Of a stretch of DNA of 49,604 nt, positions 11,505-22,253 are shown piece by piece. The notes below the pieces were generated by a model, which ran no database searches, was not told the DNA's origin, and was given only the letters and a program-made list of their open reading frames with translations. A program made the translations under genes and the position numbers. Source of the stretch: Gnetum montanum (taxonomy: Eukaryota > Streptophyta > Gnetopsida > Gnetales > Gnetaceae); NCBI GenBank assembly GCA_015680685.1, contig MNCI01009226.1, forward strand, positions 1 through 49,604, in the 5' to 3' direction. The first letter of the stretch is position 1; each line of letters begins with the position of its first letter.

Positions 11505-12060
11505 CTACAATCATAACACATCCATGGATTAGTAGATATAATGTATAACTCTAAATATTTGAATATCTTCTCTTGTTAGTTATTCTTTGGCTAAGATTGA
11601 ATCATGGCAGATTGATTATTTTATTAATTATTTATTATAATTGTCACCAGAGCTTGTTGGAAAGGTTTAACTCTTGTAATTTGGTGTTTAACAGTTGATT
11701 TCCTAGTTAAAACTTTGTGGGGATTAAACAAATGACAAAAAATTTTCTATAAAAAATGGTACATTTGTAACCCCCACAATGAAGAGCTTACCTTCGATAG
11801 CTATAGGGTCGAAGAACATAGTGATTTGGATAACCGATTTGGAGGTTATGGGCTTTGGAAGGTTTTGGGCTCTAAAATATTGAAAAACTCCTTTGGCGTT
11901 TGTGAGAAAATGTAAAATTTTCAAAGTGGGGTCATGTATATATATCTTATTTTTCCCTTATGTTGATGGGGCCCCATATACATGCCTTGTATATGGGTTT
12001 GCTCCATCGATGGGGTCCTGTATACTAGGCCCATCGACAAAAATTTTCAAATGTCAATAT
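11505..12060 (-). promoter_or_regulatory. Element A internal promoter-like segment, PPT-like motif and putative 5'UTR intron
   Basis: Reading the minus strand toward the accessory ATG, there are palindromic ATCGAT and GGGGCCCC motifs (11966-12037) like those of A's own LTR U3, then a TATATATA box (about 11936-11945) followed by catgacccc. Next come a good splice donor cgaag/gtaagc (intron from 11791), a polypurine-like cttcattgtgggggtta (11768-11784), a branch-point-like TACTAAT (11528-11534) and AG at 11506-11505 directly before ATGG. Element D has the same order. Promoter and intron function are inferred, not shown. Confidence 0.5.
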
Positions 12061-13550
12061 CTCAAAAAATATGAGGAATTTTTCAATGAAATCAAAGTCA
12101 ATGGAATCCCAGAAAAGCTAAGAATATGATAAAATCATTGAAGAGGATCTTTGAAAGTTCAAAAATTGAAAATTTTAATGAAGAATGTATTTATTGAATA
12201 AAATAGGTAAAGGAGCACATGGTTTGATGTAGAAGATGGATGTACAAAAGATTCTATTTGCAAGAATGCCTAAGGATAAGGTACCTAACAAACCCGACCA
12301 AGAGATATGCAAGTGGGTCCTCCCCATAGTAGGCACATGCCTTGTTTACCCTTGCATAACCTAACCTAAGGAGTCTGTGGGTCCCAGAGGTGACTAATGG
12401 TTAATGGAAGTTAAGCACCAACACTCGGAAAATTCCACCTAAGAATTCAAGTACGTTAGACCAAGACATGGAATCAAGAACATGGATGTTAGCGATGGGA
12501 TGAATTATGGTTAGTAGAGATGGATGATGGAGAAGGTGGAATGGAATTCCAAATTAAGGTCATAAGAAGTCCCTTGTGGAATTTGTGATTAAAATGACTT
12601 GAGAAGATCCATCCTTAGTCCAGACTAGAACCAACCTCTTTCAGTGACTTTGCATTGCCACTCCAAGATCAATCCATCCCCTTGAGACACAAGAGTGCAT
12701 CCACAAAGCAACCACCACTCCATAAAGAGGAGAAAAGAGAAATAGGAAGTGAGAGAGGGCCTTAGTTAGAGGGGACCTTCAAGCATGGGTAACATGTCTT
12801 TCTAGTTCCATAACTAGTGCTTATAGCCCATTTGTTTGTCTAAGGGGTGTGCTTTGAATTTCCAGCATGTTGTTTTTTTTCTTTTTGAATGGAAACCACA
12901 CCATGCAAAGACATTATTTGACTTTTGTTATTGGATGATATGGAACAATAAGAAGTCCATGAAAACACTCAAACACCCAAGTAAGTAGAAGAGTATAAAG
13001 AGTATTGAGTCCTCTTGAAGTCACACCCTATGCAAACCTTTGAATCTTTCCCAATTCTAGAAACTACCAAGGTCACCAATTTATTAAAGGCTTATTAATG
13101 AAAGGGACCACAAACTTCCAAAACAAGGAAAACCATAGAGTTTGTAAATGAGTGAATGTCATGGACTCATTACCTATTCCATGAAAAAGTAACCATGACT
13201 CAGTAATTAGCTCAAAGATTCAAAAATAGAAAACATACACTAGCAAACAAAACATAAACCACAAACCACCATTAGTAACAACTACAACACCACTATGTCC
13301 TATTGGCACAAAGCACGTTTATTAGCAAAAATTTGACAATCACACTCAAAACAAAACAAAGTAAAATATATAAGAAAGTGTAAAATGTTTAAATGTACTA
13401 ACGATGGTGTAAAATAAAAAAATGATGTAAAATAGGAAAGAGCTTTAAAATTAAAAAGGTGTAAAAGAAATAACTTGCAAAATCAAAAAATGTGGAAAAA
13501 AAAATAGAAAAACTAAGGAGCCATATGGATGATTTAGCATGGATGGCCAT
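12061..13550 (-). other. Element A non-coding tract between pol and accessory ORF
   Basis: No ORF is supported. The tract includes the shared 18-nt block (12313-12330). The segment near 12790-12925 matches element C near 41880-41995 in reverse orientation (caaagcacaccccttagac and neighbouring bases). Conservation across elements that differ in coding content suggests a cis role. Confidence 0.6.
12313..12330 (-). promoter_or_regulatory. Conserved 18-nt block, element A copy
   Basis: On the minus strand this reads actatggggaggacccac, matching gctttggggaggacccac in C and D and gctttggggaggatccac in B. An upstream ttatgcaagg stretch is also shared with D. The role is unknown; a packaging or RNA-structure signal is possible. 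Confidence 0.6.
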
Positions 13551-14682
13551 CTCCCCCACGATTGAGTTGGAAGGAGGAGATCCAAAAAATTGAGTGTGGT
13601 TGTCCATTCATTGAGGTATTTGTTGCACTGGCTTACTTGGGCTCATGGAAAAGCTTTATTTGTTGGATGCTGACCACCTACTTTTTATTTGAGCTCTTAG
13701 GTTTGTATATGGTCATGGCCTTAGAAGGAAAGGTTTTAACAATTATGTAAGGTCCCTTCCACAACATTCGGAACTTTGTTTTTTAGGGTACATGTGTGGG
13801 GTTCTAGTAAAGAACCTTATCTTTCGGTTGAAATTTTACTTTCCATATTCTCATGTCATAGCATTGCTTATTGAATGCCTTATGCACTTCATTCAAAGAT
13901 AGGTCCACTAATTAGTTTTCATCTAGCACGTTGAGGTTGATCAATCTTTCTTTTTGTGCTAGGATTAGGTCAAGATTTAGTTCATAGGTTGTTAAGAGTG
14001 TACAGGGCTCAAATTGAATCAGGAGCATTGGAAGTTTTCCATACACTAGCTCATAAGGAGAATAGTCAATAGGGAGTTTCCATGTTGAGCAGTAGGCCTA
14101 GAGGGCATCGTTGAGTTTTGTGCTATAATCTCTCCTATATTTGCTTATGGTTCTTGTTAGGATCTTTGTGATCTCCCTATTAGTTACCTTTGCTTAACCA
14201 TTAGCTTGAGGGTGATAGGATATTGTTAATTTATCTTTGACCCCCAAGTGTTGCATAAGTTTTTGAAAGGTGGCACTTGTAAAATGAGTACCATTGTCAG
14301 AAATTAGTGCACGTGGCATCCCAAACCTATTTACAACATTTTGTTGTACAAATCTAGCAGCAATGGATGATGTACAATTGGTGACTATTGCTGCTTCTAC
14401 CCATTTGGTGTAGTAGTCAACTACTACAATGATATACACCTTTCCATTGGACATGGGTGTGATGGGATCCATGAAGTTAATGCCCATATGTTAAAGGGTT
14501 CTAGTGGTTGAATCCATTGTTGAGGACCCTCCATTCATGAGGTCATCCCCATCTTTTTGACAACGCTCACAAGATTGAACAAATTAGTGGGCATCCCTGA
14601 AGATTGTAGGCCAATAGTATCCTACCATTAAGATTTTTATGATCATGTGTCTCCTTGCATAGCAGCCTCTGCAAGGGTCTTC
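13551..14682 (-). pseudogene. Element A integrase, C-terminal half
   Basis: The minus-strand frame below the element B insertion gives a zinc-binding pair (CERCQK), then the catalytic core: the first Asp in IIVVVDYYTKWVEA, the second Asp in LISDNGTHF, then SYHPQANG. The next codons are a stop (14194-14196) and AAG where the catalytic Glu belongs (14188-14190), so the DDE triad is broken to D-D-K. The frame continues with TNREITKILTRT and SPYELVYGK to about 13800. A stretch near 13551-13607 (GSPPSNSIVGEMA) matches element C at 41279-41320. Integrase normally inserts the cDNA into chromosomes. No chromodomain is visible. Confidence 0.85.
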
Positions 14683-14687
14683 GTGAG

Positions 14688-15602
14688 TGATGAATCATGG
14701 TTTGCCAAATGCTGATATCAGACCCTTGTTAACCAAGTGCTGATATCGAACCCCTATTATCAAACCCTAATATTTGATGAGTCCCAATATTGAACTCCCG
14801 ATATCGAACCCCTGATATCGAGTATGCAATATCGTGGCCTAACAAGCGATATTATATACGTGATATTGTGGTTTTCTTGTGAGCTTATAAATACACAATG
14901 GGATGCATGGGAGGGTAATAGTCAGTTAGTATTAAAGTAGGATCTTTTTGTTAGTTGTTCCTCTCAACCCTTTTTCCCCAGTGCATGCATGCAGTGTGAT
15001 AATTGTAAGTGTACAAAACCTTTATTCGAGTGTGACATACTTGGACACATACATGACCAGCAATAAAGATCGAGATTACTTCATCATTGCAACATTCACT
15101 TAATTTTAATTATCATTTATTGCTTTCATAATTAATATTTCTCTATCCTCATCTCCTATCCCTATTAGTAAATGCAGAATGAGTACGACATAATCATGAG
15201 CATTTAAGTGACTACTTGGTATCCTAGTAGCGTACCTAGGACATGTGCTTGGTAATCCCAATAGTAGTACACAAGGTCCAAGATGTGTATGGATGATTAA
15301 GGGATGGATGCTCATCGCACTTAGGCTAGCTTAGACTCTCTTCACCCTTTCCCTCTTAGGTTAATCAAAGTTATTTCCATTGCCTCTAGGAGTAGCACTA
15401 GCTTAGGACCACATCATAGACCTCACTCTGGACTAAACCATACGTGACCAAGCAAATACTAGTCCAGGTGGGAAGACAGTGAACTATGATCAACAAATAA
15501 CTATCTAGATACCACAACTAGCTCGTTTGTAGAGTTCGACTGGATCATGCATGAATGCTCATATTTGTATGGTTGAGTGTAGGGGTACCTCGCCACTCAT
15601 CA
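14688..15602 (+). repeat. Element B 5' LTR
   Basis: This 915-bp LTR starts tgatgaatcatgg and ends cgccactcatca. U3 is an array of GATATC-centred short palindromes (14709-14875) spaced by gaacccctgat-type linkers. The TATA box TATAAATA is at 14886-14893, AATAAA at 15062-15067, and U5 ends with the conserved ggttgagtgtaggggtacc block. Confidence 0.93.
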
Positions 15603-15603
15603 T

Positions 15604-15621
15604 TAGCGTTGTTGTTGGGGA
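15604..15621 (+). other. Element B primer binding site (tRNA-Asp-like)
   Basis: tagcgttgttgttgggga follows the LTR by one base. It equals element C's tggcgtcgttgccgggga except for four transitions. The tggcgccgttgccgggga form is the tRNA-Asp primer site typical of Athila/Tat elements. Confidence 0.8.
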
Positions 15622-15734
15622 TGGTGCTAGTTATTTAGATTAGTTACATCATAAAAGATCACTATAATAGAGTATTAACAATATATCTTTTAGAAATAAG
15701 TAATTGCAAACAAGTCACACACAATTTCACAACA

Positions 15735-17729
15735 ATGTCTCTCTCACAAGACTATGAAAATGCAACAACCAGTAAGGCAATTCATTGAAGAACCAACGAA
15801 TTATATGATGATGAAGACAAAGTTTGGAGTACTCAATTTGATGCAGGGGTCTCCTATGTACATAAACAAAAACAACATCATCCCAACTTATAAATTCATA
15901 ACCTACCTAGTGACAGTGAACCCCTGTTGGCCACTAAGAGCCTAATGCCTATAAAAGACGTTGTTTGAATATCCTGTGAGCATCACAAAGAAAGTCGTCT
16001 ACCTAGGCTTGATTTAAACAACTTTCTCAAGTTCACAGGAGGCTATGATTTAGATCCACAACAGCATATACAAGCATTCTATAATGCTTGTGTATGGAAT
16101 AATATCGATAATGGATGGCAAAAACTTAAGCTCTTTCCTATGATACTCGTTGGCCAAGCAAAAGTGTGGTACAGATCCTTAAAAAAACCAAAATCAATCT
16201 GTAGTTGGCCAACAATGGTAGAACTCTTTACTGAACGATATCAAACCTATGCTAGAGTGTCAACCTTGAGGAAACAAATCCAAGAATGGAAATAGGGACA
16301 ACATGAACCCTTGGACATGGCCTTAGAATGATACTATTCATTGTTAAACAATTACCCAAGCCATGGATTCTCCAAGGAAAGTCCAATGTACCACATTATG
16401 GATGGGCTCCGTAATGAAACAAGGGAAACCCTAGGGGTGTATGCCCGAGGTCAACTATATGAGCTATGAACCTACCAATTCCAAGAGCTTATTAAGTAGG
16501 TAGCAAAAGAAGAAGGAGAAATGGATAAATGGGAGAATGTTGAAAAATCTCAACGGGGCCAAAATCTCAATTTAACAAAGGTCCATAACCAGGAAGAAGA
16601 GAAATCAACTCACCTCAAGGAGGTGGGATCATCTTTTTCAATACTATAATCACTAGATGAAATTGAGGCAAAGATCAATAAGATGATGGAATGGATGCAT
16701 GAAAAATGTGGAGAATATACCAACACTATTTGAGGTAGAACCATGACGAACCAAGAAGCAAGATAGAACACCCTTAGACAATCAAAAAGAAGGGTTGAAG
16801 AGAATAAGAACTCAACTGCTAATCATATGTATCAGTGTAACATTTTCCTGTGTGATCACCCCAAAGGTCAATGTCCAATCTTGTCACATTTACATGAGCA
16901 TTAGGGAAGAATGTTACATTTATAGTTCATACAAAAATATTGTGTTCAATCATAGTGGCAAAGATCCCAGTCGTGGGGGAGGCCACCCTCAAACTAGTCA
17001 CACCCTTCATATCATCTAAATCCAATCACTTATTAGGTTCAACATCCTGTTTCCCCAAATGGGTCAACATCTTCTATCTTACCACATTATTATTATTCTC
17101 CTAAGTATTATTAGCCCTCATCCTTTCCAACAAGATCACCACCTCATGTGCCTTATACTTCTTCTCGCCCTCAATATTCTCATCCTTCACCTCCTTCTAC
17201 ATCACCACCAGTTGACCCAGAAGGTTTTGCACCATAGCATCGACCCACAAATGTTACCTATGTTATTACTGTCAACCACAATGGAAATCCTCCATAACAT
17301 CAAAGGCATCCCTTCTTTAGACATGATCATAGAAAGGGACAACACAATTCTGAGACCACTGCATCCTTCTCCTCGAACTCAACACCTCATGTTATTGTAT
17401 CAAGGCCACCAATCAATACTCCAACAACTATGCAGCCCAATGAATATAGGCACATAGGGAGACATATCGATCCTTGCATACCATCTTATGGTCAAGGGTG
17501 CCATAGTGGGTCAACTCTATATCAATTAAACTCATCTTCTAACTTGCCCCACTTTAATACAGTGTGTGCACCCCAATTTGGGTACATTCCAACCATGACA
17601 TCAAAAGACACCCAGTGGTTTGGATATGACTAGGTCCCAATATTTCTGAAATGCATGGATCCAACCCTTCCATTTATTAATTCTTGCTATGATCGAAAGT
17701 TTAGTTATGGGGGATATCCCCCATTCTAA
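15735..17729 (+). pseudogene. gag: Element B gag, single frame broken only by stop codons
   Basis: From ATG 15735 (MSLSQDYENATT) to the stop at 17727 one frame of 665 codons holds throughout, with roughly twenty in-frame stops. It aligns with element C's gag: FTGGYDLDPQQHIQAFYNAC (from 16032), GWQKLKLFP, VWYRSLKKP, MVELFTERYQTYARVSTLRK, GLRNETRETLGVYARGQL, then a degraded zinc-binding stretch (CDHPKGQCPILSHL, from 16851). A Pro/His-rich tail (PPHVPYTSS, RHPFFRHDHRKGQHN) is nearly shared with element D. Gag forms the particle and binds RNA. Stops without frameshifts fit C-to-T/G-to-A decay of methylated DNA. Element D is the closest relative in this window. Confidence 0.85.
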
Positions 17730-19039
17730 CAAACAAAATTAATAAATGTTTTTCCTTTTCTTTAATTTTACAATTTTTTGTTTCCCAATTTTTCATCTTT
17801 TTATTTATTATTTTATCTTGTTATCTTTTTATGGGTAATCTCATGTATGAATAAAACACTCATGTGACTTGTTGGTTGAGGTGTTGTTCTATGCTATGAA
17901 GTCTTAGGTGACTAATTATTTGGACAGTGGCTCACCACATCCACTTGACCATTCTATTAATAAGAGGTTCTACTCTGGGTACAATGACATTCCTATCATC
18001 ATGAAAACTTAAAAGTATTTTTGTGCTTATTATGCCCAAAGTGAAAAATGATGGACTACGAGGGAATGGCCAAGGTGTGACATCAAGGGAACTTGTGGAT
18101 TCTCTTTGGTGATATCTGTAGGAGTTATCATGTAGCCTGGTTATACTAAGATCCTTGTAAATCTAACAAAAAATGGAAGTAAGAGTAATAAGGGCACTCA
18201 ATCAAGTAACTCAATGCTATTCTAGGGGGTCCCACTAGAAAGACATGTACCCATGCTTGAAGGNTGGCCAAAAAAAAAGGTATGCCACAAAGAAATTCAA
18301 AATTACTCCTCTCTTAAACATACACCTTGTTGTCATGGTACTCTTATCGTTGTCCATCATGGGATGAAACAATGTGATGTCACTGATTGGAGGAATGGAC
18401 TTGGTCTTGATTTTGGAGCAATGGGTTAATGACACATTAATCATGCCCTGCACTCAAGATTCATTGGGCCCTAGGTCAATCACCTCACGTCCCGATCTTT
18501 GTAATCCCTTCTACAATTCACCTCATCTCATTGTTCTTGAATTGGTGACTCGTGTCTTATGTCGCATAGAATTCCTACCTCATCATGGTAGTATCAACAT
18601 GTGTGTGTTTTGTTACATCAATGTAGATTACATTTAACCCTTCTAATGCCTACAGAAATTTTAAGGTGTGGTTACACAAGGGCATTATAGATTGGAACCT
18701 GCTTTGGGGAGGATCCACTTGTATGACTTTTGTAATTTGTACTTGTTGCACACCACCACATCATTTTATACCCTTCAAGTACTTCATTGCCAAATCTATT
18801 CCTTCCTTTGTCATAATTTTATCAAACATTCCTCAAAACCATTATGTATCCTTTGATGTGTCACCTAAACAAACCAAGTCCAACATTAAACTTTTAGGGT
18901 AACTTCCTTGAAAAAATTTCTAACTCTAAAATCACAATAAGCAAAGAATTCAACATTTACTAAAAGCAATAAGTAAGGTATGAGATAATTGAACTTCTTT
19001 CAATAACCTTACTAACAATTGATCTTTGTGTGATTATAA
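17730..19039 (+). other. Element B non-coding tract
   Basis: No ORF is supported over 1.3 kb between gag and the accessory remnant. The tract is homologous to D on the opposite strand (for example ggaatggacttggtcntgat near 18390). It contains the shared 18-nt block (18701-18718) and ends with TACTAAC (19010-19016) before ATGG at 19040. The single N at 18264 falls where D has about 60 extra bases. The internal palindrome/TATA segment seen in A and D is missing. Confidence 0.65.
18701..18718 (+). promoter_or_regulatory. Conserved 18-nt block, element B copy
   Basis: gctttggggaggatccac differs from the C and D copies by one C-to-T change. It is kept in this pol-less element, which suggests a cis role. 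Confidence 0.6.
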
Positions 19040-19477
19040 ATGGCCCCTAAAAGAGGACAATAAGGAGGACCTTCTCAAGGTGCAACTAAATGCCCAGGGG
19101 GAGGCATAAGCCAAGGACCTCATGCAGAACATGCAGAGTAGGAGGCACAATCATTCAACATCCATCAGGGAACTCCTATCATTGCATAATCTAGCCAAGC
19201 AAAAGGTGGAGAGGTTAGGGCCTAAGCCTATGAAGAGGAACAACAGCTATTTGTGGCATGGCATGTCAAGGCCAATCAAATGTTCCCATAGCTATCGTGT
19301 CCATGGGAAGTGCCGACTCCCTCAAACATTGGAACATTAGCATGGACAACTCATAATCCTCAGATAGCAGAGAAGAAAAGTCAAGCACTTCTTCAATGGT
19401 ATCAATCTCAAAAGCCTAAAGTGCAGGACAAAGGAAAGGCATCCATGGAGGAGCCACCGCCACCAGGAACCACATGA
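19040..19477 (+). pseudogene. Element B accessory ORF remnant, internally deleted
   Basis: ATG 19040 opens MAPKRGQ and one frame of 145 codons runs to TGA 19475-19477, with five in-frame stops and no frameshift. The first about 60 codons match the N-terminus of D's ORF (GGPSQG, HAE.EAQSFNIHQ). From AYEEEQQLFVAWHVKANQMF onward it matches the C-terminus (PSNIGTLAW, DKGKASMEEPPPPGTT). About 775 codons present in D, including the LPFPCLIR region and the coiled coil, are missing in frame. The splice-acceptor-like CAG before ATG in D is TAA here. Confidence 0.8.
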
Positions 19478-19638
19478 GTTTCAATAAATTCTGTAATTTT
19501 ATGTCTATGTCACAATTTTGTAATATTCAATTCTCCATTGTGGCATGAATAAATTTCTAGTTAGTCAATAATCCCATACCTATCCACTATGTAATCAATT
19601 GAGCTTATTCCTCTCTCTTTTTAACTCAAGGACAAGTT

Positions 19639-19658
19639 GTTATTTAGTTGTGGGGGTA
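19639..19658 (+). promoter_or_regulatory. Element B terminal polypurine tract
   Basis: The sequence gttatttagttgtgggggta ends directly at the 3' LTR start. It is the same tract as in A, C and D with small differences. Confidence 0.85.
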
Positions 19659-20648
19659 TCATAAATCGTGGTTTGCTAGGTGCTGATATCAAACCCTTGT
19701 TAACCAGGTGCTAATATCGGACCCTTGTTATCGGACCCTTGATATCTGATGAGTTCGAATATCGAACCACCAATATCAGATCCTCAATATTGAACCCCTG
19801 TTATCGGACCCTTGATATCTAATGAGTCCTGATATCGGACCACTGATATTGGACCCTCGATATCGAGTACGTGATATCGCAGCCTGACAAGTGATATCGA
19901 ATACGCGATATCTTAGTTCTGGTGTGAGCCTATAAATACACAATGGGACACACGAGAGAGTAATAGTTAGTTAGTATTAGAGTAGGATCTTTTTGTTAGT
20001 TTTTCCTCTCAACCCTTTTTCCCCAGTGCATGCCTACAATGTGATGATTGTAACTGTACGGAACCTTTATTCGAGTGTGACATACTTGGACACGCACATG
20101 ACCAGCAATAAAGATCGAGATTACTTCATCATTGCAGCATTCACTTAATTTTAATTGTCAGTTATTTCTTTCATAATTAATATTTCTCTACCCTCATCTC
20201 CTATCCCTGTTAGTAAACATGGAATGAGTACAACTTAATCACAAGCATTTAAGTGTGACTACCTGGTATCCCAGTAGTGTACCTAGGACATGCGCTTCAT
20301 AATTTCAGTAGTAGTACATGAGGTCCAAGATGTGTACAGATGATTAAGGGATAGATGCTCATCACACTTAGGATAGCTTAGACTCTCTTCACCCTTTCCC
20401 TCTTAGGTTAATCAAAGTTATTTCCATTACCTCTAGGAGTAGCACTAGCTTAGGACCACATCATACACCTCACTCTGGACTAAATCATACGTGACAAAGC
20501 AAATACTAGTCGAAGTGGAAGATAGCAAACTGCAATCAATGAGTAACTATCTAGATACCACAACTAGCCCATCTACAGAGTTTGACTAGATTGTGCATGA
20601 ATGCTCATCTTCGTATGGTTGAGTGTAGGGGTACCTCGCCACTCATCA
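19659..20648 (+). repeat. Element B 3' LTR
   Basis: This 990-bp LTR starts tcataaatcgtgg (TG changed to TC) and ends cgccactcatca. It has an array of GATATC palindromes at 19682-19912, more of them than the 5' LTR. TATAAATA is at 19931-19938 and AATAAA at 20107-20112. Confidence 0.93.
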
Positions 20649-20653
20649 GTGAG

Positions 20654-21300
20654 CATCTTGGAGAATGCATAGTTGATCCACATCAAGGACACACCAACAA
20701 ACCAGGCCATCGGTGCATACCTTATAAAGGTGTCTATTAATTTCCATGAAGTACTTTGCCTGATGAAGAAACTGTTATTTCTTCCTAAAGTCCAGATCTC
20801 GTGGCATCTCCTGAGTGAGAAAGTAAGTGAGAATGTTGTTGTACCATTTTGTTTCAATAGGCACTTGGTCATTTATTACTCTTGTAAAGAGGAGTTCATC
20901 TAGAAATTGATCAGAGAGCGGCTCTCGTTCTTTTTATTATCCCATCTTAACTAAGAGAGGAGGTTAGCGACCACATTCTTAGTCCCTTTTCAATCTACCA
21001 TTGTGAGATTGAATTCCTTTAAGATCACGAGCCACCATATGATACCGGGGCTCATCGTTAGCTTATAAATTAGGACGTAGATGGAAATGTGATCTATGTG
21101 CACAAACACCTTATAGTCAAGCACATAGTGCTTGAACTTTTTGAGAGCATACACCATTGCCATTAGTTATTTCTCAATTGTGGTGTAATTTAACTATGGA
21201 CCCACAATGCTTTAACTCATGTAGTGGATGTAATATGGATGTTTCTTGTCGTCCAACTATGTAACCATAGTTCCCAATTCCTAATTAGATGTTTTCATCA
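20654..21300 (-). pseudogene. Element A RNase H domain and start of integrase
   Basis: Minus-strand translation gives the end of the RNase H domain (KVFVHIDHISIYVLIYKLT, IIWWLVILKEFNLTMVD, then VVANLLS near 20960). A linker toward the integrase zinc finger follows, cut by element B at 20653. There are several stops. RNase H removes the RNA template during cDNA synthesis. Confidence 0.7.
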
Positions 21301-22253
21301 TTATGTGAAATGATTTGGATCAATTTGATGCCTGTAGAATTAGAGTTTTCACAAGTTTGTCTCTTAGTTGTTGGAATGCATGTTCACATTCCTTGGGTCT
21401 AGATGAACGAAGCATCTTTCTTCGTAAGCTCAACCAATGGCTTTGTGATCTTAGAGAAATTCTCTATGAACCATCGGTAGTAGCCAATATGTCCAAGGAA
21501 TGATCAGATGTCTTTGATTGTCTCTGTTTGGCATGTGATTCCTTGGATGATCCTTATCTTTTTTAGGTCTACCTCAATCCTTTCTTATGAAATTCGATGC
21601 CCCAATACTATGCCCTCCTGGATAATTAGATGGCTTATCTACCAATTAAGCCTAAGGTTTGTTTTGATACATCTTTTTAAAACCTACTCAAGGTGGTCCA
21701 AGGCTTGCTCAAATGTAGCCCCATAGGTAGAGAAGCCATCCATAAAGACTTCTACCGTGCTACTAATCTGTTGTTGGAAAATACAAAGTACTAGGCATAA
21801 AAATGTTGTAGGGGCATTGCACAAACCAAATGGCATCTTACAATATGTAAAATTCTCCTAGGGACTTGTGAATGTAGTCTTGGCTTGATCTTCTGGCACA
21901 ATTTGGATTTGGTTAGAGCCACTATAACCATCCAAGAAGCTATAATAGCAATGCCTAGAGATGTTGTCCAACACTTGGTCCACAAATGGTAATGGAAAAT
22001 CATCTTTAAATGTTGCCATGTCCAATAACCTAAAGTTAATGCAGACCCACCACTTGCCACATTTCCTTGGTATAATTACGAGTGGGCTAAACCACTCACT
22101 ATCCATGATGGGATAGATGAACCTTGCCTTGAGGAGTTGTTCTATTTCCTCCTTGATGATTTGCTTCAGTTTAGGGTTCAACCACCTTTGTGGCTTCATG
22201 GTCAAGTCAATGTAGATGTGATACTGGCATATCCTTGGATCAATTCCAGTCAA
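21301..22253 (-). pseudogene. Element A reverse transcriptase, active site lost
   Basis: From 22253 the minus strand reads IDPRICQYHIY, then KEEIEQLLKARFIYPI, INFRLLDMATFKDDFPLPFVDQVLD, YYSFLDGYSGSNQIQI and MPFGLCNAP, the usual order of Ty3/gypsy RT blocks. The catalytic box is VFMDGFSTYG: the second Asp of the xxDD motif has become Gly (codon 21735-21737). Element C has FMDD at the same place. The thumb and connection follow (EGIVLGHRIS, SFLGHIGYYRWFIENFSKI). Several stops are present. It is non-functional as it stands. Confidence 0.88.

Larger units (their letters stand above)
14688..20648 (+). mobile_element. Element B: complete pol-less Ty3/gypsy derivative inserted in element A
   Basis: LTRs at 14688-15602 and 19659-20648 are flanked by the perfect 5-bp duplication gtgag (14683-14687 and 20649-20653). 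The element is 5961 bp. It contains a primer site, a gag frame, a non-coding tract, a short accessory ORF remnant, a polypurine tract and a 3' LTR. No protease, RT, RNase H or integrase sequence is present. It interrupts A's integrase between the RNase H side (20654 up) and the zinc-binding side (14682 down). Its transposition must have used enzymes from a related element. The two LTRs have diverged visibly, mostly by transitions, so the insertion is not recent. Confidence 0.95.

Noticed and set aside
14709-14880. Repeated GATATC units looking like a repeat-spacer array (CRISPR-like)
   Set aside because: Units are only 6-10 bp, spacing varies, and they lie in the U3 of a plant LTR. They are regulatory palindromes of a retrotransposon.
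17059-17457. 132-residue Leu/His-rich ORF
   Set aside because: It is an off-frame shadow of element B's gag; the gag frame over the same bases aligns with element D.
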